From Gammaproteobacteria bacterium (GTDB lineage Bacteria; Pseudomonadota; Gammaproteobacteria; Steroidobacterales; Foliamicaceae), in NCBI GenBank assembly GCA_009844425.1, contig VYBN01000022.1, positions 46,987 to 110,986 on the forward strand: a DNA stretch of 64,000 nucleotides, in the 5' to 3' direction. Under the pieces are notes generated by a model that was not told the origin of the DNA, searched no databases, and was given only the letters and a program-made list of their open reading frames with translations. Position 1 is the first letter of the stretch. Each line of letters starts with the position of its first letter. Below are positions 26,163 through 36,171 of this stretch, in pieces. The position numbers and the translations under genes were made by a program.

Positions 26163-26639
26163 CTAGGTGCGGCCGGTGTGGCCGAAGCCGCCTTCGCCCC
26201 GCTCTGACGCGGTGAATTCCTCGACCACCTCAAAGCCCGCCCGGGCCACGGGCAACAGCACCAGTTGCGCCACCCTCATTCCGTCTTCCAGCAAGAACGG
26301 TCTGTCGCCGCGATTCCAGCACGACATCATGATCTCACCCTGGTAGTCGGAGTCGATCAGTCCCACCAGGTTGCCGAGTACTATGCCGTGCTTGTGCCCA
26401 AGACCGGAGCGCGGAAGAATGACCGCGGCCAGTTCGGGATCGGCGATGTGCAGCGCGATGCCGGTATGCACGAGGCGTGTCTCGCCGGGCTCAAGCGTCA
26501 GCGGTTCATCCAGGCAGGCGCGAAGGTCCATGCCGGCCGATCCCCGCGTTTCGTAACGGGGCAGCCGGGCCTTCCTGTTGAGAATCCGTAGCTGAATCGC
26601 GCAACCCGGCTGATTGGCGGGCCGCGCCGGTGGGCTCAC
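26163..26639 (-). CDS. dut: dUTP diphosphatase
   Basis: A 158-aa trimeric dUTPase that keeps uracil out of DNA and supplies dUMP. All five motifs are visible: [38 protein letters not shown] and the C-terminal [10 protein letters not shown] place the start at GTG 26639, which overlaps the coaBC stop (GTGA); the frame continues upstream inside coaBC but would add 43 residues foreign to the family. The coaBC-dut order is conserved in gammaproteobacteria. Confidence 0.94.
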   Translation of the reverse strand: MSPPARPANQPGCAIQLRILNRKARLPRYETRGSAGMDLRACLDEPLTLEPGETRLVHTGIALHIADPELAAVILPRSGLGHKHGIVLGNLVGLIDSDYQGEIMMSCWNRGDRPFLLEDGMRVAQLVLLPVARAGFEVVEEFTASERGEGGFGHTGRT

Positions 26640-27871
26640 TGCGCCGAACTCCGGGTCCGCAGCAGCGTGACTTTCTCCAGGCCGCAGCGTTCGGCGATCA
26701 GGCCGATCAACTTCCGCGCCATCTCCGGTTTGGCGCACTTCCCGATCCGCCGGCCGCCGCCTTCCCATACGACCCTCGCCGACGTCTCCACGTCACCGAA
26801 CCCGCGATCCTTGCCGACACGGTTGCCAACCACCATGTCCACGCCCTTGGACTCAAGCTTGGCGCGGGCGTTCTCTTCCACCTGCTGTGTCTCGGCGGCA
26901 AAGCCGACCAGGAAAGGCCGTTCCGGCAGTCGGGCCACGCCGGCCAGAATGTCGGGCGACGGTTTCAGTTCGAGCGCCTCCGCGGAATCCCGGCGTTTCA
27001 GCTTCTTCTGGCTGTATTGCGCCGGCGTGTAGTCCGACACGGCCGCGCAGGCGATGAATATGTGGCAGGCGTTCGCCCGCTCCATCACCGCATTGAGCAT
27101 TTCCTCGGCGGTGACCACATCCAGGCGCTCGACTCCCGGCGGCGTCGCCCGCGCCGTGGGTCCGGTCACCAACTGAACGTCGGCGCCGGCCCGCGCCGCC
27201 GCCTCGGCGAGTTCGAATCCCATCGTCCCGGTGCTGCGGTTGGACAGGAAGCGCACCGGATCGATCGGTTCCCGCGTCGGTCCGGCCGTAATCAGCACCC
27301 GCTGCCCGGCCAGTTGGTCCGACAGGCCGACGCTCCGCTCCACCGCCTCGACGATGTCCGGAACCGCGCTCATGCGACCCTCGCCGACATCGCCGCAGGC
27401 CTGCTGTCCGTGATCGGGACCCACCAGCACGCATCCGCGTTGACGCAGCGCAGCGCAGTTTTCCTGCGTGGCCCGGTTGCTCCACATATTGCGATTCATG
27501 GCCGGCGCCACCAGCACCGGGGCATTGCTCGCCAGGCATACCGTGCCGAGCAGGTCGGAGGCTTCGCCGCGAGCCAGGCGCGCGATCGTGTTGGCGGTAG
27601 CGGGGGCGATGACGATGCAGTCCGCCCACCTCGCCAGCTCGATATGGCTCATCGCCGCCTCCGCGGCCTCGTCCCAGAGCGAGCAGCGGGCCGGCGCGCC
27701 CGTAACGGCCTGCATCAGAAGCGGGGAAATCAGCTTCGCGCCGCCTTCGGTCAGGACCGCGCGGACCTCGGCGCCATGCTCGGCCAGCCGGCGGGCCAGC
27801 TCCGGGGCGCGGTACGCGGCGACGCTGCCGCTCACGCCCAGCAGGATCTTCTTGTTCGTCAGGATGTGCAT
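26636..27871 (-). CDS. coaBC: phosphopantothenoylcysteine decarboxylase/synthetase
   Basis: A 411-aa bifunctional enzyme for two steps of coenzyme A synthesis. The N-terminal flavoprotein CoaC half (about 1-190) has [19 protein letters not shown] and APAMNRNMW; the C-terminal CoaB half has [21 protein letters not shown] and the AAVSDYTPA segment with KKLKR. Coenzyme A synthesis is thus represented twice in the window, with coaX at 13 kb. Translationally coupled to dut, and divergent from radC with 106 bp between. Confidence 0.95.
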   Translation of the reverse strand: MHILTNKKILLGVSGSVAAYRAPELARRLAEHGAEVRAVLTEGGAKLISPLLMQAVTGAPARCSLWDEAAEAAMSHIELARWADCIVIAPATANTIARLARGEASDLLGTVCLASNAPVLVAPAMNRNMWSNRATQENCAALRQRGCVLVGPDHGQQACGDVGEGRMSAVPDIVEAVERSVGLSDQLAGQRVLITAGPTREPIDPVRFLSNRSTGTMGFELAEAAARAGADVQLVTGPTARATPPGVERLDVVTAEEMLNAVMERANACHIFIACAAVSDYTPAQYSQKKLKRRDSAEALELKPSPDILAGVARLPERPFLVGFAAETQQVEENARAKLESKGVDMVVGNRVGKDRGFGDVETSARVVWEGGGRRIGKCAKPEMARKLIGLIAERCGLEKVTLLRTRSSAQ

Positions 27872-27977
27872 GGTCAGCGCCCATTATCCCAGCAAACGCC
27901 GGTGTCGCGTCATTTCTTTGCAAACGCGCCGCCATTCGCCCTTTGCCGTTCGCCCGTCGGCTTGCACACTGCACTGC

Positions 27978-28661
27978 ATGGCCGGTTCAAGGATTAGCCA
28001 GTGGCCGAGTTCCACGCGACCCCGGGAAAGGTTCCTGAACGAGGGAGTCGACAGCGTGTCGGATGCCGAGTTGCTTTGCGTTCTGCTGGGATCGGGATCC
28101 GCGGGCATGTCGGCTCTGGAGCTTGCGCAGGAGCTGCTTGTGCGCTTCGGCGGCATGCGCGGGGTATTCGCGGCCACGCCCCGCGAACTCGCCGTGGTGC
28201 GCGGGATCGGCGCGGCCAAGGCCACCGTGATCGCGGCCGCGCGCGAGTGCTACGCCCGGTCGCTGAAGGAGAAGATCACGACAGGGCGCCGGCTGGGCAA
28301 TTCGGCCGACAGCGAGCGCTTTCTGCTGGCCCGGCTGCGGGACCGCCGCTACGAGACCTTTTGCTGCATGTTTCTCGATTGCCGGAACCGGGTGCTGGCC
28401 TTTGAAGAGATCTTTCACGGCACCCTCGACAGCGCCATGGTCTATCCGCGGGAAATCGTGCGGCGCGCGATGGAACGAAACGCGGCGGCGGTCATACTTG
28501 CCCACAACCACCCGTCCGGCGTGGCCGAACCCAGTCAGGCGGACCACCTGATTACCGAGCGCATCCGCAAGGCGCTGGAACTGATCGACGTGCGGGTGCT
28601 GGACCACTTCATCGTCGGACACGACGGATGCGCCTCGCTCGCGCGCCTGGGGGCGCTATAG
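27978..28661 (+). CDS. radC: RadC family JAMM-domain protein
   Basis: A 227-aa protein. It has an N-terminal helix-hairpin-helix region (RGIGAAKATVIAA, about 75-88) and a C-terminal JAMM/MPN+ domain whose metal ligands are intact: H176, H178 and D189 in HNHPSG and the following S-x7-D. The molecular role of RadC is still unclear despite its old name. The frame is open to 27468, but ATG 27978 (MAGSRISQWP) fits the family. Position next to coaBC and rpmB/rpmG is the standard gammaproteobacterial context. Confidence 0.9.
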   Translation: MAGSRISQWPSSTRPRERFLNEGVDSVSDAELLCVLLGSGSAGMSALELAQELLVRFGGMRGVFAATPRELAVVRGIGAAKATVIAAARECYARSLKEKITTGRRLGNSADSERFLLARLRDRRYETFCCMFLDCRNRVLAFEEIFHGTLDSAMVYPREIVRRAMERNAAAVILAHNHPSGVAEPSQADHLITERIRKALELIDVRVLDHFIVGHDGCASLARLGAL

Positions 28662-28665
28662 AAAA

Positions 28666-29001
28666 TCAGTCGCGGAGCGAGTCCAGCGCCCCTTCGCGGG
28701 TCGCATGCACCGGGATGATCTTGTCGAACCCGGTCATCTCGAAAACGATCCTGACGCGCGGCGCCATGGAGCAAAGCGCGAATTTCACGCCATTCTCCTC
28801 CAATTCCCTGGCGATCATCAGCAAAGCGCTCAGTCCCGCGCTGCTGACTTCAGTCACTTCATGGCAATCGACGACGACGGTTTTTTCGTCGCCCAGTACT
28901 GCCTGCATGGAACGCTTGAAGCGTACAGCGCTCGATCCGTCGATACGGCCCGCCGCGTAGGCGATCAGCGTTCCGTCTAGAGTCTCGGTGCGAATCTGCA
29001 T
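28666..29001 (-). CDS. STAS-domain anti-sigma antagonist
   Basis: A 111-aa single STAS domain, with a phosphorylatable serine at S53 or S54 in DCHEVTEVSSAGLSALL. Such proteins bind or release a partner, usually an anti-sigma kinase or a membrane-associated regulator, depending on serine phosphorylation. I prefer ATG 29001 (MQIRTETLDG) to the upstream ATG at 29058. It stops 4 nt beyond the convergent radC stop and lies between radC and rpmG, where the usual gene block has nothing. No cognate kinase or phosphatase is nearby. Confidence 0.82.
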   Translation of the reverse strand: MQIRTETLDGTLIAYAAGRIDGSSAVRFKRSMQAVLGDEKTVVVDCHEVTEVSSAGLSALLMIARELEENGVKFALCSMAPRVRIVFEMTGFDKIIPVHATREGALDSLRD

Positions 29002-29098
29002 CGGACCAGTGGCTCCCCCCGCCCCCTGTAAAAGCCAACGCTTCCCGCATTCTAGCACCCGCGGCCACCCGCGGCGGGGTGCGCGATGCGCGCTGAAA

Positions 29099-29254
29099 CT
29101 ACTTGATCTTGGCTTCCTTGTAGGTAACGTGCTTGCGCGCGCGGGGGTCGTATTTCTTGACTTCCATCTTCTCCGGGTGCGTCCTGCGGTTCTTGGTGGT
29201 CGTATAGAAGTGACCGGTCCCGGCCGTGGATACCAACCTGATTTTTTCCCGCAT
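29099..29254 (-). CDS. rpmG: 50S ribosomal protein L33
   Basis: A 51-aa ribosomal protein, the exact family length, beginning [19 protein letters not shown] and ending in the basic YKEAKIK. It has no cysteine pairs, so it is the zinc-free (C-) form. It follows rpmB by 23 bp on the same strand, the conserved rpmB-rpmG pair. The ATG at 29254 is the only reasonable start. Confidence 0.95.
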   Translation of the reverse strand: MREKIRLVSTAGTGHFYTTTKNRRTHPEKMEVKKYDPRARKHVTYKEAKIK

Positions 29255-29277
29255 CGCGATAACTCCCGGGCTGCGCC

Positions 29278-29514
29278 TTAAACGCGCTCGCCTGCCGCGC
29301 GCAGATTCGCCAGCACCGTCTCGATGCCGTCGCGGTCGATGATCTTCAGTCCCTTGCGTGAAACGCGCAGCCTGACATAGCGCTTTTCGCTCTCCACCCA
29401 GAAGCGGTGCGTGTGGAGGTTGGGCAGGAAACGGCGACGGCGCTTGTTGTGCGCGTGCGAAACGGTGTTCCCCGACATGGGTCGTTTCCCCGTGACCTGA
29501 CATACGCGTGACAT
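29278..29514 (-). CDS. rpmB: 50S ribosomal protein L28
   Basis: A 78-aa ribosomal protein of standard length: [20 protein letters not shown], the basic [11 protein letters not shown] stretch and [14 protein letters not shown] are diagnostic. The zinc-binding CxxC pair found in some L28 proteins is absent. Start MSRVCQ at 29514; the open frame extends 12 codons upstream without family similarity. Co-transcribed with rpmG. Confidence 0.95.
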   Translation of the reverse strand: MSRVCQVTGKRPMSGNTVSHAHNKRRRRFLPNLHTHRFWVESEKRYVRLRVSRKGLKIIDRDGIETVLANLRAAGERV

Positions 29515-29572
29515 GGTGTTTCCCCGGCGAGCGCCGACTGAGGGCGGCATTGTATAGCAATCACGCGGCTGT

Positions 29573-29682
29573 AGTCTTTCCCCGCCCCTCTTCTTCCGGG
29601 AGTGTGTGAGCCAGGGATGGCGGAACCAAGTTCCATGGATGGATTCATGCGTCTCCCGGAAGAAGAGGGGCGGGGAAAGACT
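29573..29682. repeat. family A palindrome, divergent copy
   Basis: Perfect 30-bp arms (29573-29602 and 29653-29682) enclose a 50-nt core that shares GAGCCAGGGATGGCG with the other family A cores but differs in the rest. The element starts 3 nt after the symporter stop on the minus strand, and its arms are unrelated to those of the other copies. Confidence 0.85.
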
Positions 29683-29685
29683 GAA

Positions 29686-31083
29686 TCAGCGACGAGATCC
29701 GAAGTATGCGATGGCCATGGTCAGGATCAGCGGAAGCAGGCGTTCGGCCCAGTCGCCCGGCGTGTTTTCCTGCCAGTTCAGCAGCACCGTGAACACGAAG
29801 CCGCAGCACAGCACGGCCAGCGCATAGGCGGGCCGCACGGGGCGGCGCAGCACCGTCATCACCACCAGCGGCGCGAAGGATGCGCCCAGGGCGTGCCAGG
29901 CGAACAGCACCCGGGTGAAGATCGCCTCGGGCGCGAACAGCGCAATCATCGTGGCGCCGGCCGTGATCAGGGTCACGACGACGTAGGTGGACCTGAGCCC
30001 CTTGCGCTCGCGCACGCGCTCCAGCCGCCAGTCGCGCGAGGCGGCTGCAGCGCCGGCCAGGAGCTGGCTGTCGGCGGTGGACATGATGGCGCTGAGCACT
30101 GCCGCGATCACCAGTCCCGACAGTACCGGGGGCAGAAGGTTCGCGGCGGTCTCGAACAGGACCGTCTCCGGGTTTCCGAGGCCGGTGAACAGCACCCTTC
30201 CGGCCAGGCCCAGCGCGGTCATGCCGGAGAGGACCAGCACCACCCATGAAAGGGCGATGATCCGGCCCTGACGAATGGCCTTGTCGTCCCGCGCCGCCAT
30301 GTAGCGGTTGACCACATGCGGTTGTCCGGGCTGGGCAAGACCCACGGAAAGGCAGCCGATCACGAATCCCAGGGCGGCAATGCCCGCGTTGGCGGGCGTC
30401 AGCCGCAGCACTCCGTCATCGGCAAGCGCAGCCTGCACCGGCCCGTGCAGGTCCACGAGGGCGAACAGGGCGACCGCCGGCAGGGCGACTGCCACGAAAA
30501 CCATCAGCAGACCCTGCAGTGTGTCGGTAACGCTCACCGCCAGAAACCCGCCGAGCAGCGTATAGGCCAGGATGATCGCGGCCCCCAGAATGATGCTGGT
30601 GTCGCCGGGCAGGCCCAGCGCCTGGCTGAAGGCGTCGCCGGCGGCCTGAAACTGAGCGGCGACGTAGAACACGAACGACACCAGGATGATCAGCGAGGCG
30701 ACCTTGCGCGAGGCGCGCCGGACCGCGTCGTCGCCGTCGCCCAGGAGCAGCTCGGTAAGCGTGAGCGCGCCGGTCCGGCTCGCGATGACGCGCAGCCGCG
30801 GCCCGACCCAGAACCAGTTGATGACGTATCCCAGGATCACGCCACCGCAAAGCCACACGGCAGGCAGTCCCTGGGTCAGCGCAAAGCCGCTGACGCCAAG
30901 CAGGGTCCAGGCCGACGCCGCGCTGGCCGATGAACTGATGGACGTGACCCAGGCGCCGATGCTCCGGCCGCCCAGGAAGAACTCGCTCTGGTCCTGCGAA
31001 CGGCGCCATGCCCAGAGGCCGATGCCGAGCAGGACCAGCTTGTAGCAGATCAGCGTTGTGATTACGGTCGCGTTACTGCTCAT
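29686..31083 (-). CDS. sodium:solute symporter (SSS family), paralogue 1
   Basis: A 465-aa transporter with about 13 hydrophobic segments and the SSS signature pieces: DQSEFFLGGRSIGAWV near the N-terminus and GLVIAAVLSAIMSTADSQLL (Na2-site region) in the second half. The family imports proline, pantothenate, sugars or carboxylates with Na+. It is 11 nt overlapped with the upstream paralogue and closely similar to it, so the two arose by tandem duplication and may form a pair. The 5-oxoprolinase gene on the other side makes an amino-acid-like substrate plausible, but this is an inference. Confidence 0.87.
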   Translation of the reverse strand: MSSNATVITTLICYKLVLLGIGLWAWRRSQDQSEFFLGGRSIGAWVTSISSSASAASAWTLLGVSGFALTQGLPAVWLCGGVILGYVINWFWVGPRLRVIASRTGALTLTELLLGDGDDAVRRASRKVASLIILVSFVFYVAAQFQAAGDAFSQALGLPGDTSIILGAAIILAYTLLGGFLAVSVTDTLQGLLMVFVAVALPAVALFALVDLHGPVQAALADDGVLRLTPANAGIAALGFVIGCLSVGLAQPGQPHVVNRYMAARDDKAIRQGRIIALSWVVLVLSGMTALGLAGRVLFTGLGNPETVLFETAANLLPPVLSGLVIAAVLSAIMSTADSQLLAGAAAASRDWRLERVRERKGLRSTYVVVTLITAGATMIALFAPEAIFTRVLFAWHALGASFAPLVVMTVLRRPVRPAYALAVLCCGFVFTVLLNWQENTPGDWAERLLPLILTMAIAYFGSRR

Positions 31084-32488
31084 TATTTCCGGCGATACGG
31101 CGCGAACCGGCTATCGCGATGCACATCGTGACGATGAACGGCGCCAGGCGCTCCAGCCAGTCGCCCGGCGTATCCGGCTGCTGGTGCAGCACAACGGTGA
31201 AGGTAAAGCCGCAGATCAGCACCGCCAGCGCGTAGCCGGACCGGACCTGTCTTCCCAGCACGGCCATGTAGACCAGCGGCGCCAGTGAAGCGCCCAGCGC
31301 ATGCCAGGCGAAAAGGACCCGCAGGAATATCGACTGGGGGGCGAACAGCGCGAGAAGCGTGGCTCCGACCGTTATCGCGGTGACGGCGGCATAGGTGAAC
31401 CTGAGCCCGACCGCCCGGCGCGCGCGCCTGAGGTTCCAGTCGCGCGATATGGCGGCCGCCCCGGTCAGGAGCTGGCTGTCGGCGGTGGACATGATGGCGC
31501 TCAGGACCGCCGCGATCACGATGCCGGCAAGGACCGGGGGCAGCAAACGCTGGGTCACGACGAAGAACATGTCCTCGGGATTGCCGATGTCCGAGTAGAG
31601 CACCCGTCCCGCGAGGCCGAGCACGGTCATGCCGACAAACACGAACGCCACCCACACCAGCGCGATGATCCGTCCGCGGCGCACCGCCTGGTAGTCGCGG
31701 GCGGCCATGAAGCGGTTCACGACGTGCGGCTGACCGGGCTGGCCCAGGGCCGGGCTCAGCGATCCGATGACGAATCCGATCGCCGCGAGGCCGGCATGCG
31801 GAGGCGCAATGCTGAAGGCCTCTCCGCGGACGCTGAATATGTAATCGCTTCCCCCGAGCGCAATCACGAAGAATACCGTGACCACCGGCAACAGTATCGA
31901 AACCAGCAGCATGAGCGCGCCCTGCACGCTGTCGGTGATGCTGACCGCCAGGAAGCCGCCGAGCAGCGTGTAGGCCAGTATCACCGCCGCGCCCACCACG
32001 ATGCCGGATTCGACCGAAAGCCCCAGTGACTCGTTGAAGGCGTTGGCGGCCGCCTGGAACTGGGCCGCCACGTAGAACATGAAGCACACCAGGATGATCA
32101 CCGACGCGACCCGCCGGGCCAGACGCGCACAGGCATCGTCGCCGCCGAGCAGCAGTTCGGTCAGGGTCAGCGCACCGGTCTGCCCGGCCGCCCGGTTGAT
32201 GCGCGGCGCCACCCAGCACCAGTTGATCACGAACCCGCCGACGATGCCCAGCGTCAGCCAGATGGCCGGCGGCCCGACGGCAAAGGCGAACCCGCTCACG
32301 CCCAGCAGCGTCCAGGCCGAGGTGGTGCTGGCGCAGGCGCTGAGCGAAGTCACCCAGGCGCCGATGCGCCTTCCCCCCAGCAGGAACTCGCCCTGATCCT
32401 GGTTGCGCCGGTGGGCCCACACGCCGATCGAAAGCAGGACCAGCTTGTACAGGACGAGGGTGACGATTACCGTGGCGGTGCTGTTCAT
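31073..32488 (-). CDS. sodium:solute symporter (SSS family), paralogue 2
   Basis: A 471-aa SSS transporter sharing the start (NSTATVIVTLVLYKL versus SNATVITTLICYKL) and most motifs with the downstream gene: DQGEFLLGGRRIGAWV and GIVIAAVLSAIMSTADSQLL. The start is placed at 32488 (MNSTATV) to align with the paralogue; an ATG 13 codons upstream exists. The gene is divergent from the 5-oxoprolinase gene, 50 bp away, which suggests shared regulation of uptake and metabolism. Confidence 0.87.
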   Translation of the reverse strand: MNSTATVIVTLVLYKLVLLSIGVWAHRRNQDQGEFLLGGRRIGAWVTSLSACASTTSAWTLLGVSGFAFAVGPPAIWLTLGIVGGFVINWCWVAPRINRAAGQTGALTLTELLLGGDDACARLARRVASVIILVCFMFYVAAQFQAAANAFNESLGLSVESGIVVGAAVILAYTLLGGFLAVSITDSVQGALMLLVSILLPVVTVFFVIALGGSDYIFSVRGEAFSIAPPHAGLAAIGFVIGSLSPALGQPGQPHVVNRFMAARDYQAVRRGRIIALVWVAFVFVGMTVLGLAGRVLYSDIGNPEDMFFVVTQRLLPPVLAGIVIAAVLSAIMSTADSQLLTGAAAISRDWNLRRARRAVGLRFTYAAVTAITVGATLLALFAPQSIFLRVLFAWHALGASLAPLVYMAVLGRQVRSGYALAVLICGFTFTVVLHQQPDTPGDWLERLAPFIVTMCIAIAGSRRIAGNNEQ

Positions 32489-32538
32489 CCGGGCAACTAT
32501 AGCGGCGTGGGCGCGACCATGCGACATACAATTTCCTT

Positions 32539-35500
32539 ATGTCCGATTGGCGGTTCTGGATTGATCGCGGCGGCACGTTCACGGACGTAGTGGCACGCAC
32601 CCCCGAGGGGAAGCTGAAAGTCCACAAGCTGCTGTCGGAGGATTCTTCCCGCTACACCGACGCCGCGGTGCACGCCATCGGCGTCCTGATGGCCGAAGCC
32701 GACGCATCGGGCGCCGTCAGGGACCTGAAAATGGGCACGACGGTGGCCACCAACGCGCTTCTTGAATGGCGTGGAGAGCCCACGCTGCTGTTGGTGAACC
32801 GAGGCTACGCTGACGCCTTGCTGATCGGCTACCAGAACCGGCCGGATCTCTTCGCCCTGGAAATTCGGCGCCCGCCCGCCCTCTACGCGGACGTGCTTGA
32901 GGCCGACGGGCGCATCGACGCGGACGGGCGGGAACTGGCTCCGCTCGACGCCGGCGCGCTTCTTGACGGGCTCGGGGCGGCCCGCGGGCGGGGGCTGAAG
33001 TCGGTGGCGGTCTGCTTCATGCATGCCTGGCGCAACCCGGAACATGAACGGCAGGCCGGCCGGCTGGCGGAGCAGGCCGGTTTCGAACAGGTGTCGCTTT
33101 CGCATGAGGTGTCGCCCCTGATCAAGCTGGTAAGCCGCGGCGACACGACCCTGGTCGATGCGTGCCTCTCGCCGGTGCTGCGGCGCTATATCGCGGGACT
33201 GAGCGCCGGGCTGAAGAACAAGGGGATCGCGCCGCGCAACGTGGCTTTCATGCAAAGCAACGGCGGGCTGGTCGAAGCCGGCCGGTTCCGGGGCAAGGAC
33301 GCGATTCTGTCCGGGCCGGCGGCCGGCGTGGTGGGCGCCGTGCGCACCGCGCGGCAGGCGGGCCATGAAAAGTTGATCTGCTTCGACATGGGCGGAACCT
33401 CCACCGATGTCGCGCTGTACGCCGGCGGCTACGAGTACGTGACCCACAACGAAATCGCGGGCGTGCGCTTGCGCGCGCCGATGCTCAAGGTCCACACCGT
33501 GGCCGCGGGTGGCGGTTCCGTCCTGCGCTATGAATCCGGCAGGTTCCTATCCGGTCCCCTGTCCGCGGGCGCCAACCCCGGACCGGCCTGCTATCGCAAT
33601 GGCGGTCCGCTGACCGTGACCGATGCGAACCTGGTGCTGGGGCGCATTCAGCCGCGCATGTTTCCCGGTGTGTTCGGCGAGGATGGAAAGCAGCCGCTGG
33701 ACGAGGAGGCGTCGCGGGAGGGATTCGCGAAACTGGCCGGGGAGGTGTTCGAAGACAGCGGCAGGCGGATGAGCGTCGAAGAAGCCGCCGAAGGCTTCCT
33801 CCGGGTCACCATCAACCAGATGGCTTCCGCCATCGAGAAGATATCCGTGCAGCGGGGCGAGAACCCGGTCGAATTCGCGCTGTGCTCCTTCGGCGGGGCG
33901 GGCGGCCAGCACGCCTGCGCCATCGCCGAGGAGCTGGGCATGGACACCGTGCTGCTTCATCCACTGGCGGGTGTGCTGTCGGCCCTGGGACTGGGGCTGG
34001 CGCCGTTGCGCGCATACCGGCAGGAGGCGCTGGAAGCGTCACTGGATGCGGAAACGGTCGAACTGATGAAGGCCGCCTTAGCCCGGCTTGCGGACGAGTG
34101 CCGGCGGGAACTGGTGGAAGCGGACATCGAGCCGGGAAATCTGTCCTTCGAATACGTAGCCGAAATCCGCGTACGGGACTCGGACAACACGCTTCCCATT
34201 TCCATGGAGGGCGGGAACCCTAGGCTTGAGGATCTGCGGCGGCGGTTCTCCGAGGCGCATCGGACCCGCTTCGGAATCGAGCCTCCCGGGACGGGGCTGA
34301 TCGTCGAAGCGATTCGCGTGCAGGCCAGCGGCGATACCGGCGAGGAATACCAATGGGAGCCCGGCAACGATCCCGATCCGTCGCAGGAGCCACTGCCCGC
34401 CTTCACGGCAAAGACCGTGTTCGGGGGCGCGGAGCATGACACGCCCGCGTACCGGCGGAGGGACCTGGGCCCCGGACATTCCATCACGGGCCCGGCCATC
34501 ATTTCCGAGGACCACGCCACCACGGTCGTTCCGCCTGGCTGGCGGGCATCGGCGCGGCCCGAGGGTCACCTGGTCCTTGCCCGCCTCGCGCGCCGGGACC
34601 GGCTTGAGGCCACCGGCGACGTTCCCGATCCGGTGCTGCTGGAAGTGTTCAACAACCGCTTCATGCACATTGCCGAACAGATGGGGGCGGTGCTGGAAAA
34701 CACCGCGCACTCGGTCAACATCAAGGAACGGCTGGACTTTTCCTGCGCGCTGTTCGATTCGAACGCCGAACTGGTGGCCAACGCGCCCCACATGCCGGTG
34801 CATCTCGGCTCGATGGACGCCAGCGTCAAGGCGGTCCTGAAGGCCCGCAGGTCCGGACCGCGCCCCGGCGAAGCCTACCTGGTCAACGCGCCCTATAACG
34901 GCGGCACGCACCTGCCCGATCTCACGGTGGTTTCGCCGGTATTCCTCCAGGACGCGGAAGCGCCGGACTTTTTCGTGGCGTCCCGGGCGCATCACGCCGA
35001 CATCGGCGGGATCACGCCCGGCTCCATGCCTCCCGACAGCCGGCACATCGATGAAGAGGGCGTGCTGTTCGACAACTTCCTGCTGGTGTCGGGCGGACGC
35101 CTGGAGGAAGCGCGCCTCAATGCGGCGCTCACGGGCGGTCCCTGGCCGGCGCGCAACCCCGTCCGCAACCTGGCCGACATCAAGGCGCAACTCGCGGCCA
35201 ACGCCAAGGGCGCACGGGAACTGAAGACGCTGGTGTCGCATTACGGCGCAACGACGGTGCGCGCCTACATGACGCATGTTCGCGACAATGCCGAGGAGTC
35301 GGTGCGGCGCGTGATCGACCGGCTGGAGGACGGGCGGTTTGAATGCACGATGGACGGCGACGAAAGGATCGTTGTGGAAATCCGCATCGACAGGCGCCGG
35401 CGGGAAGCCGTCATCGACTTCAGCGGGTCCAGCGAGCAATCCGAGGGGAACTTCAATGCACCCTCGCCGATCTGCCGGGCCTGCGTGCTCTACGTGTTCC

Positions 35501-36171
35501 GCTCGCTGGTGGGCGCGGACATTCCGATGAACTCCGGCTGCATGAAGCCGCTACGCATTATCCTTCCCGAAGGCACGCTGCTGAATCCCCGCTGGCCGGC
35601 CGCGGTGGTTGCCGGCAACGTGGAGACCTCGCAGTGCGTGGTGGACACGCTGTACGGCGCACTGGGAGTGATGGCGGCGGCCCAGGGAACGATGAACAAC
35701 GTCACTTTCGGCAACGACCGGTACCAGTACTACGAGACCGTTTGCGGGGGCAGCGGGGCGGGGCCCGATTTCGACGGGGCTTCGGCCGTGCATACGCATA
35801 TGACCAATTCGCGCCTTACCGATCCCGAAGTGCTGGAGTTGCGGTTTCCGGTGCTGCTGCGCGAGTTCGGCCTCCGCGGCGGCAGCGGCGGACGCGGTCG
35901 GCGCGGCGGCGGGGACGGCGCGGTGCGGCGCATCGAATTCCTTGAGCCGATGGAACTGGCCATCCTGTCGAACCGGCGCCGGACCGCGCCGTTCGGATTG
36001 GCCGGGGGCGGTGACGGCGCTCCCGGCCGCGGCCGGGTGCTGCGCTCCGACGGCTCCGTCACCGAACTGACCGCGCGCGACCGGACCCGTGTGGGGCCGG
36101 GAGACCAGTTCATGATCGAAACGCCGGGCGGCGGCGGTTACGGCGCCCCGGAGAACACGCCCGATGTTTGA
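32539..36171 (+). CDS. 5-oxoprolinase (ATP-hydrolysing), HyuA-HyuB fusion
   Basis: A 1210-aa fused hydantoinase/oxoprolinase. Residues 1 to about 690 are the HyuA part with the ATP-site motifs DRGGTFTDVV (9-18) and CFDMGGTSTDVALY; from about 697 (VLLEVFNNRFMHIAEQMG) the HyuB part follows, with ERLDFSCALFD and CGGSGAGPDFDGASAVHTHMTN. Length and fusion match eukaryotic-type OPLAH and bacterial homologues, which open 5-oxoproline to glutamate using ATP; hydantoins are alternative substrates. Its stop overlaps the SLC13 gene start by 8 nt, and SSS symporters lie divergently, so uptake, hydrolysis and export or exchange may be linked. Confidence 0.9.
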   Translation: MSDWRFWIDRGGTFTDVVARTPEGKLKVHKLLSEDSSRYTDAAVHAIGVLMAEADASGAVRDLKMGTTVATNALLEWRGEPTLLLVNRGYADALLIGYQNRPDLFALEIRRPPALYADVLEADGRIDADGRELAPLDAGALLDGLGAARGRGLKSVAVCFMHAWRNPEHERQAGRLAEQAGFEQVSLSHEVSPLIKLVSRGDTTLVDACLSPVLRRYIAGLSAGLKNKGIAPRNVAFMQSNGGLVEAGRFRGKDAILSGPAAGVVGAVRTARQAGHEKLICFDMGGTSTDVALYAGGYEYVTHNEIAGVRLRAPMLKVHTVAAGGGSVLRYESGRFLSGPLSAGANPGPACYRNGGPLTVTDANLVLGRIQPRMFPGVFGEDGKQPLDEEASREGFAKLAGEVFEDSGRRMSVEEAAEGFLRVTINQMASAIEKISVQRGENPVEFALCSFGGAGGQHACAIAEELGMDTVLLHPLAGVLSALGLGLAPLRAYRQEALEASLDAETVELMKAALARLADECRRELVEADIEPGNLSFEYVAEIRVRDSDNTLPISMEGGNPRLEDLRRRFSEAHRTRFGIEPPGTGLIVEAIRVQASGDTGEEYQWEPGNDPDPSQEPLPAFTAKTVFGGAEHDTPAYRRRDLGPGHSITGPAIISEDHATTVVPPGWRASARPEGHLVLARLARRDRLEATGDVPDPVLLEVFNNRFMHIAEQMGAVLENTAHSVNIKERLDFSCALFDSNAELVANAPHMPVHLGSMDASVKAVLKARRSGPRPGEAYLVNAPYNGGTHLPDLTVVSPVFLQDAEAPDFFVASRAHHADIGGITPGSMPPDSRHIDEEGVLFDNFLLVSGGRLEEARLNAALTGGPWPARNPVRNLADIKAQLAANAKGARELKTLVSHYGATTVRAYMTHVRDNAEESVRRVIDRLEDGRFECTMDGDERIVVEIRIDRRRREAVIDFSGSSEQSEGNFNAPSPICRACVLYVFRSLVGADIPMNSGCMKPLRIILPEGTLLNPRWPAAVVAGNVETSQCVVDTLYGALGVMAAAQGTMNNVTFGNDRYQYYETVCGGSGAGPDFDGASAVHTHMTNSRLTDPEVLELRFPVLLREFGLRGGSGGRGRRGGGDGAVRRIEFLEPMELAILSNRRRTAPFGLAGGGDGAPGRGRVLRSDGSVTELTARDRTRVGPGDQFMIETPGGGGYGAPENTPDV